64,000 nt of DNA from Pegoplata infirma (taxonomy: Eukaryota > Arthropoda > Insecta > Diptera > Anthomyiidae): positions 172,138,896-172,202,895 of the forward strand of contig OY992540.1 of assembly GCA_963921195.1 (NCBI GenBank). Direction: 5' to 3'. Under the pieces are notes generated by a model. The model was not told where the DNA came from. It was given only the letters and a program-made list of their open reading frames with translations, and did not search any database. The translations under genes and the position numbers were made by a program. Shown piece by piece: positions 57,419 through 64,000 of the stretch; the first letter of the stretch is position 1, and each line of letters opens with the position of its first letter.

Positions 57419-58342
57419 TAGAGTGTCCCTTATTTTGGAAATGTTGGAAATGTTGAGACGGTACCCCCTCATTTTTTTCGTTTTGACTAAAAAATAACTC
57501 AGGAAAAATTTTACGCCCCTACGACCACGCCTTCCCTGCGCGACGGGGCCGTAAAGAGCGGGGCCTTAAAAATCATTTTTCCATACAAAGCAAAAATTTT
57601 TTTTTTTTGATTTTTAATTTTTTTGTTATTAATTATAATATTACTTGGTTAGCTTATTCACGACAAAAAATTTGATTTTGGTGGGATGAGGCTTTCAGTT
57701 CTAAAAAATTTTTCGAAAAAAAAAATTTAGAGCTTTTGGGGTCCTACAGTAAAAATTTTTTAAAAAATATTTTTTTTTAGTTTTGACAAGCAACCGTTTT
57801 AGTTGAATTGTTGCTTTTAATGATATATTTTCATAAAAAAATATTATTCCTATCTGTGACATCTTTATCGTGATCTAAAAAAGGGTAAAAAATGCATTAT
57901 TGATGTTTTTCGATACACGATCAAGATGTCACAGATATGAATAATATTTTTTTTATGAATATATATCATTAAAAGCAACATTACAACTAAAACCGTTGCT
58001 TGTCAAAACTAAGAAAAAAAAAATTTTAAAAAATTTTTACTGTAGGACCCCAAAAGCTCTAAATTTTTTTTTTCGAAAAATCAAAATCAAATTTTTTGTC
58101 GTGAATAAGCTAACCAAGTAATATTATAATTAATAACAAAAAAATTAAAAATCAAAAAAAAAATTTTTTGGTTTGTATGGAAAAATGATTTTTAAGGTCC
58201 CGTTCTTTAAGGCCCCGTCGCGTAGGGAAGGCGTGGTCGTAGGGGCGTAAAATTTTTCCTGAGTTATTTTTTAGTCAAAAGGAAAAAAATGAGGGGGTAC
58301 CGTCTCAACATTTCCAACATTTCCAAAATAAGGGACACTCTA
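57419..58342. mobile_element. hAT-type foldback element, 924 bp
   Basis: Ends TAGAGTGTCCC/GGGACACTCTA. The exact 8-bp duplication atgtttat flanks it (57411-57418, 58343-58350). The inverted arms are about 430 bp and nearly identical (tgagacggtaccccctcat; acgcccctacgaccacgcct; aaaaccgttgcttgtcaaaa-type segments), meeting at about 57880. The GC-rich part near 57520-57565 stands out from its surroundings. Confidence 0.92.
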
Positions 58343-58500
58343 ATGTTTATATATGACATCACTTAAGAAATATATAATTATATATTAAATGCTCTTGAAA
58401 AAATTTAAGTTTAGTTTAGCATATAATTTTATATAATTAAAGGTGACGTAATATATATTTTTATATAAAATGCAGTTTAGATAATTGTGTTTATATAATT

Positions 58501-59533
58501 GAACAGTTCATGCGAATAAGGACGAATAGACCACTTTTTCGCAAACACGTTTTTTTGCATAAATGCTTTTTATTAGCAGAGCCCTACAATCCTATGCAGA
58601 AATTTTGGGGAAATTTTGACTTTTAAGGCTAAAAAATGGACTTTGAAAGTGCAATAATTCGTATATTTTTATATTTTTGTTTAAATTGGGAGTGAACTAA
58701 CGCACAATTTTGATTAAATACAACACAAAAACACACAAAAATTATAATTTCGGTAACAATGTATTAAAAGAACATTCTGAGGAACAAACCACACTTATTA
58801 TATTAGCAAAAAATTTTACGGTTCTTGAGTTATAAGACTTTAAAGTGTGGAAAGCAAAAAGGGCGAATATCCATCCTTAACAAAATATTATATAATAGTT
58901 ATTTAGCTGCGAGTTTAAAATTGATATTAGCTAAAATTTGAAATTGTACACAAAAAAACATTCTTAGCACATACAAACAAATTAACCAGATTTGCAAAAA
59001 AAATTTCATGTCCTTTTATGTTACGTCGTAATATGCAGTCAAGGGTTAATATTATAATTCCTAAAAATGTATTTAGTGTCATAAAGAATTACTACTGCAT
59101 CAAATGGCAGGAATATTAACAAAAAATTTACAAAAAAAAATTGTTTGTATGTCCTTGCAATCCTTAAAAAGTGTATCCTTGAAGTCCTTAAAGTGTTACA
59201 AACAAATACCAACCATAGTTCGTCAAGTTTTGCAAGTCTCATGAAAATGTAGTCAAAATCTGCTGCAAAATAACACATTTTTATTGAAATTTCAACACAT
59301 ATTTTTGGATATTCGCCCTTTTTTCATTTAAACAAAAATTGAAGTCCAATTTATGGCAAGTTCTCTTTCGAATACCTTACTAAAATTTTGTATATAGGTA
59401 GATGTGACTTAAATCTTTAAGCTAACACCAAAAAGTTGACAAAAATATTATTTTTTAACCGTTTCCTGCGTTTTTATTGTCCCCTGTAAAATTCTACAAA
59501 TGGTCTATTCGTCTTTAATCGCATGAACTGTTC
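58501..59533. mobile_element. 1,033-bp element with GAACAGTTCATGCGA ends
   Basis: About 33-bp terminal inverted repeats: gaacagttcatgcgaataag and inverted gaacagttcatgcgattaaa, both followed by gacgaatagacca. AATT flanks both ends. Inside, aagggcgaatatcca (58859) is inverted at 59306-59320, perhaps a second nested element. The 79-residue frame at 59278-59039 shows no domain. Confidence 0.8.
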
Positions 59534-59712
59534 AATTCTATATAATTACATCAACCATATTTATTTATATCTGAATTATCATCAAATAATATGTAATTAC
59601 ATATAACTCCATATAAAAATTAAGAAAATCTGTTAACTTATATGTAAACATGTATTATTTTATATGATTGGATAAAATTATATACGCCTATATATAATTA
59701 TTTTTACTCGGG

Positions 59713-60660
59713 TAAGCAAGATTTTTTTAGATATTAAGACAATCTATTAAAAAATTTAAAAGAAAAAAAAAATAATTTTTCCTATTTTCAAAATAAATTT
59801 TTAAAATATAAAATAGTTTTTGAAACAAATAAATTTCAACTTGTGATTTTGCAAATTTATGCCAAAATATGCAAAAATATGCACTTGAAAGTTGGAAATA
59901 TGCACAAAATAAGCCTTTAAAACCAAAATATGCATTCTCACCAAAATATGCAAAAACAAATCGAAGCCATTTTAACGCAAATTTCTTGATTAGGAGTGAT
60001 AATTGGTAAATATCGTTTTTAGACTATCGACAAAAACATGCATTTGCATGGAAATCTCATCCCTAGTCATTATAAAACTGATCTGGTGCAACACCGTTGT
60101 GATAATCAAGGAAGCAGTTAGCGGGATGCAAATTCACCTTACTCAGCTTTCCCACGTCATTACTGTGGTTCCAAATCCATATCAAGGTGGAAGAATGTCT
60201 AAAAAATTTTAGTAGAAGTAGAAATTTGCAAAAAAAAAAACAAATTGGTTTCAAAAATTAGGTTAAATAAAGCGTTTAAGAAAATAAAATCAAGAAATAT
60301 GTAAGCATATCGGTGTGGTTTATGGAGGCATTTTAAAAGTATGTGAAGTGTAAAATTCATTTATGGACCATACCGATCAGCCAACATTTTCTGATTTTAT
60401 TTTCTTAATACGCTTTATTTTACTAAATTTTTGATACCCATTTTGGTTTTTTTTGCTAATTTTTTGGACTTTGCAGATAGCGATAAATACCCGCCAATTT
60501 TTTATTTTTCCTTTGTCTTACTTTGGCTTTAGGTACCATTTGAATACTATTTTTAAATAAAATATATTTTTTTTATCTAAAAAAATCTAACTTTTCTGGC
60601 TTTTGAAATGCTTCTCACGGTGAGCCTCAGCGATGTTTAGGTTCAACTTTAGTGTCGACG
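59713..60660. other. Non-coding; atatgca repeats and an imperfect hairpin
   Basis: ccaaaatatgca-type repeats lie at 59860-59950. The stretch ending tgcatttgcatggaaatctc at 60060 looks like a transposon end but no partner was found. An imperfect hairpin at 60248-60440 has arms of ~80 bp (aaataaagcgtttaagaaaa and its reverse near 60400). No gene. Confidence 0.5.
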
Positions 60661-61270
60661 AAAATTGTAAACGCAGTTCGATTTCTACTTGATTAAATGT
60701 CACAAACAGTTAACAGCGAAATCGTAGCTGCTCGCATTCGCGAGATATCGCGAAATTAGTGTTTTTGTATTTTCTAAAATTTTGACAATGAAGTTTTTTA
60801 AATATTTTCAAAAACTGAGTATGCAGTTTTAATTGTATTTACCCAAGCAGAAATTGACGACGGTTATAAAAAAAAAGCGTTCTGAAAGCACTGTAACAAA
60901 AAAAGAACGTTCTCAAAACGTTATTTTCGATAGCTTTGCGAGCGTTTTCGAAAAGCGTTCTGAAAGCACTGTAACAAAAAAAAGCATTATCAAAACGCTT
61001 TATTCGAACGCCTTGAGATCGTTTTCGAAAAGCGTTTTGAAAGCACTTTATTAACAAAATACATGATCGTTTCAAAAATAATGGTTTTAAAGCAGTTTTT
61101 GCAAACGTTTTTAATTTTTTTTCGTAGTACATACAAGTATAGTATTTTTTTAGATTATACTCAATTTTAAACAAATTGTTATAAAACCTTTTTTTTTATT
61201 TCAAATTTAATAATTTTTCCCTACCACCAGATTGAAAACGAAAAATTTTGAAAACATAAAACATTTTTTA

Positions 61271-61559
61271 GGCCTCTGTTCTGTCTTTCACAACTTTTCA
61301 ATTCACATGAAAATTTCCGAATCACATGAAATCAAGTTTAGTGTTTTGCTAATCACGTTTTCATTCGAAGTTGAAATCGAATAATTAAAATTTAAAAAAT
61401 TATTAGAAAAAAAGTGCATTCGTTTTACTTTCACCAAATTTTATTTATGTGAAACAAAACGAAAAAAAAAATAGGATGTGAAATCTAGAACACCAAAAAA
61501 ATTCGGAAATTTTCATTTTCACATTTTTTATGTGAATTACTTTTTTTGGAACAGCGGCC
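61271..61559. mobile_element. PIF/Harbinger-type MITE, 289 bp
   Basis: Ends GGCCTCTGTTC and (inverted) GGCCGCTGTTC. TTA flanks both sides (61268-61270, 61560-61562). Arms continue with aattcacatgaaaat and atttccgaat on both sides. No coding sequence. Confidence 0.85.
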
Positions 61560-61593
61560 TTAATTTGTAAATCTATTTTAAGTTTTATTATTA

Positions 61594-62087
61594 TCATTTA
61601 TGCAAAAGAGTTATAGCAATAGTTTCGTTATAAAATTTACAAATAATGCATTTAACTTCTACAATATGCACACTGACTTCAATAACATCTTCACGTAAAT
61701 TTTTAACGTTATAAAGTCCTATTTCTTTTGATGGAATTGGATAGACAAAATAATCGTTTATTTCATTAAAGATGTTGCCTTTTAAATATATATTATCACA
61801 TGTGTGTTTAGATCGATTTGTACTAAAAATTTGGTTTACTATCATATTTCCATTACTAAGTAGAATTGCGTTATCAGGATGGGATGCAGTAATTTTGAAA
61901 CCATGAATATTAATAAATGAAAACACAACTTTTGTTTCAGTGGATTCCATTACTTTGCCAAGAGAATACTTTTTGTTTTTAAAGAGAGGATATACCAATG
62001 GAGCTTTATTTGGAGAGTTAACGGTATGAAAAACATGCAATTTTCGTTGAATTTCAGCAATAGGATTGTTCCAAGAGTTAACAATCG
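61594..62087 (-). CDS. Last exon of a possible transposon protein
   Basis: Open from a 3' splice site (attttccag, AG at 62089-62088) to the stop at 61594, about 163 codons. The start counted from the splice site reads IVNSWNNPIAEIQRKLHVFH. The conserved-looking core includes FSFINIHGFKITASHPDNAIL, in a pattern of hydrophobic strand, then TAS-PD-LL, then a YPIPSKEIGLYNV segment. From memory, this resembles the C-terminal region of long uncharacterised proteins encoded by insect CACTA-like transposons; I could not check. No catalytic motif is included. Upstream exons are not visible to about 62332, so the copy is probably a fragment. Confidence 0.45.
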
Positions 62088-63249
62088 CTGGAAAATATCT
62101 TTAATTTTTGTATTTAAGCTCCTTATAAGTGCTTTACTTTTGGGTTTTAAAGCGCTTTCATGACTTTTTACAAAACTTTTTTAAAACGCTTTTAAAACGC
62201 TTTAAACCTAGCGTAGATCGATGTTATCATTCGGATCATCTGAAAGCGCTTTCAAGATGGTAAATGGAACGCTTGTAGAACCGTTTACAACGCTTTCACA
62301 GCGCTTTTGCGATTGTATTTTTCTGACTGGGTATTTATAAGTCACAAACCAGTTGACATCGAAATCATATCTTCACAATTTCGCGAGAAATCGCTAAGTT
62401 AAAAAAAAAATAAAAAAATGGGAAAAAAAATATTTTTCGCGTAAATTAGCAGTCAAGATATTGACTTGAGCAGTTCTACCACCTTTAACCACATAAAATT
62501 TAAACTGCATACAATATATTTGTCGTTTCTTGATTTTTCTCCTTTATTTTAGACACTAAAGAAAAAATAAATTAATTAATGTAAAAGCTTGAACAGTAAT
62601 TTTGCAATTTCTCGGGAAATTGATCATCTATAATTTTTCTGCTTGCAGTTTTGTTAACTTTAATAACCTCGAATTCAAACTGCATACCACACTTTTGTCG
62701 TTAATTGAACTTAATGTTTTTACAGACCAAAAATAACACAAAGTAATGAAAAAATAGTAGTTTGGCGAGTTTTTTAGCGATATCTCGAAGAATTGAGCAG
62801 TTAGAGTTTAAATGTTAACAGCCGTATCACCTTTAATCAATAGCAAATCAAACTGCATTTCGTGATTTTCAACAATGTTTAAGAAACTTCTTTTCTTAAT
62901 CAAAACAAGAAATACCCCCGAAAAGCTGTTTTTCGCTATTTCTCGCGAAAGTGAGCAGCTATAATATTTTTGTAGGCAGTTTTATTATCTTCCATCATGT
63001 TCAAATCAAACTGCATACCACTTTTTTTTATTATTTCTAAAGAACCGGTTTTAAAATATTAATAAATAATAAAAAAAAAAGTTATATAATTATGCGATAT
63101 CTCGCGAAATTTAACACCTACAATTTCGATGTCAGCAGCTCTGAGACCTTTGATCAAGCACAAGTAAAACTGCATACCATGTTTTTGCGAAGTTTTAAAG
63201 AAACCTATCTAAATATAAAAAACCAAAACAAAAATAGCAAAAAATTAAT

Positions 63250-63525
63250 TTCGCGATTCTTTAAGGGGCAACTTTTTCCCCCTGACCCGATTTTGCCCAT
63301 TCACGAACTTAACCTGCCCATGAACATGAGACATATTTGTGCCAAACTTCAGGAGTCTAACTATTTTACTTTGGACTGCACTGTGTTATCTACAGACAGA
63401 TGGACGGGCAGACGGGCATTGATAGAATGTCTTAGAATCGATCATGGATCAATAATATATATACTTTATGGGGTCCCCGACTGATATTTCGATGCGTTAC
63501 AAACGGAATGGCAAAGTGATTAGTT
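63250..63525 (+). mobile_element. Helentron-type element, family B copy 4 (3' part)
   Basis: ccccctgacccgattttgcc, cttaacctgcccat, a short (GACG)n-like tract, a diverged core (cattgatagaatgtcttaga), tatatatactttatggggtc and cgttacaaacggaatggcaa. The 5' end is missing; the 160-175-bp tandem repeat precedes it directly. Confidence 0.75.
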
Positions 63526-64000
63526 AACGAAATTCAAAAATATTTTGCGTGCTAAAGAAAAAGAAAAATCGCTCACGAACTTTGTAAAAAAAAAACCAGC
63601 CGGAATTTAAAAAAAAAAAAAAACATTGTCAAATTACTAGAAAAAGTTTCGTAATCCAACTTTACGAATATTTGACAGTTTTCTTAGTTTAAAAAAAAAA
63701 AAAAAATTTTGTTATTTTACAATTTTCAATGATTTTTTTACAAAAAAATATTTAGTAAATTTACGAGAATTCCTTGTAAGTTTTATTTCGCCAAAAAAGT
63801 TGTAAATTACAATTTTATTGGTAAAAAACTTGTAAAATTACAAAAAAGCTCGTAATTTTACTAGGCACCCTCGTTAAAGAGGAGGTAGCAAAAAATCTAG
63901 TAAAGATACGAAATCTCCTTGTAAATTTTATAGCGTCAAAAAAATTGTAAATTTACAATTTTATTATTACAAAATTTTTGGTAAAAAGATTGTAAAATTA
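63526..64000. other. Non-coding, weak short repeats
   Basis: AT-rich; ttgtaaatttacaatttta-type motifs recur at 63800-64000, spaced about 140 bp, perhaps the start of another tandem array cut by the window end. Confidence 0.4.

Larger units (their letters stand above)
56944..59712. mobile_element. Element with CCCGAGTAAAAAT ends carrying two nested elements
   Basis: CCCGAGTAAAAATTTTAATA at 56944 and inverted attatttttactcggg at 59697-59712. Remaining own sequence is rich in tatataatt/aattatata. The elements at 57419-58342 and 58501-59533 were inserted later. Termini are related to the palindromic MITE at 40412-40685. Confidence 0.7.
60841..62332 (-). mobile_element. DNA transposon with ACCCA ends carrying a possible transposase exon
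   Basis: Ends ACCCAAGCAGAAATT and (inverted) ACCCAGTCAGAAAAA; attt on each side (60837-60840, 62333-62336) is a possible 4-bp duplication. Subterminal repeats: aaaagcgttctgaaagcac at about 60878, 60954 and 61030 (76-bp spacing), and gaaagcgctttca-like copies near the right end. The exon at 62087-61594 lies inside. A Harbinger MITE is nested at 61271-61559. Confidence 0.7.
60661..63240 (+). repeat. ~160-175-bp tandem repeat, interrupted
   Basis: Units contain caaactgcatacca, gcgatatctcgcgaaat and gagcagttataat-like segments. aaactgcat occurs at 62502, 62677, 62850, 63008 and 63167 (spacings 175, 173, 158 and 159); a first unit lies at 60661-60840. The element at 60841-62332 was inserted into it. 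The array leads directly into the Helentron fragment at 63250. Confidence 0.75.

Noticed and set aside
63092..63484. 130-residue plus-strand protein
   Set aside because: Its first half lies in the 160-175-bp tandem repeat and its second half in a Helentron 3' core; no domain.
1..64000. CRISPR array, bacterial operon features or integrated virus
   Set aside because: Introns, LINEs, SINE and DNA transposons show a eukaryotic genome. The tandem repeats lack unique spacers of constant length, and no viral gene was recognised.

Overview
The window is AT-rich, gene-poor eukaryotic DNA, best read as transposon-dense intergenic or heterochromatic sequence of a fly. The strongest sign is at least seven copies of a DINE-1/mini-me type Helentron: a conserved 3' core, a (GTCY)n or (GACG)n microsatellite followed by (TA)n, and ACCCTCCAC/GTGGAGGGT ends. 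That structure is known from Diptera. R1-clade and I-clade LINEs fit the same reading. I cannot name the species. I see no intact single-copy host gene; nearly every coding stretch belongs to a mobile element.

Left part (1-17 kb). A 418-bp tandem duplication (2750-3672) abuts a GC-rich, degenerate R1-like retrotransposon on the minus strand (3673-7302, resuming at 13557). Two other LINEs interrupt its ORF1 at the same 13-14-bp target: a 5'-truncated LINE on the plus strand (7303-8109) and a nearly complete I-clade LINE on the minus strand (8126-13543; ORF1 with zinc knuckles, ORF2 with endonuclease, RT and RNase H). Then come a ~145-172-bp satellite holding a tRNA-derived SINE, a GC-rich short-repeat block, and a Helentron.

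Middle (17.9-32.0 kb). A PIF/Harbinger-type element appears to span about 14.1 kb. A four-exon Harbinger transposase (18111-20370, broken by a 0.9-kb insertion) and a four-exon Myb/SANT-like accessory gene (31692-30740) lie just inside matching terminal repeats and point toward each other. About 10 kb of nested elements separates them: two inverted copies of one element, a 21-bp satellite with a 377-bp higher-order repeat and an orientation switch, and a nest of Harbinger-, hAT-, Tc1/pogo- and foldback-type elements.

Right part (32-64 kb). This is more of the same: the satellite again in reverse orientation, several hAT-type elements with exact 8-bp target duplications, long foldback elements (the largest 2.5 kb), Helentrons in both orientations, Harbinger MITEs with TTA duplications, tandem arrays with 130-177-bp periods, and one transposon carrying the last exon of a possible transposase (62087-61594). 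There is a 200-base assembly gap at 36301-36500.

The elements do not work together as a pathway. The window is a record of repeated insertion, in which target-site duplications and empty-site comparisons give the order of many events.
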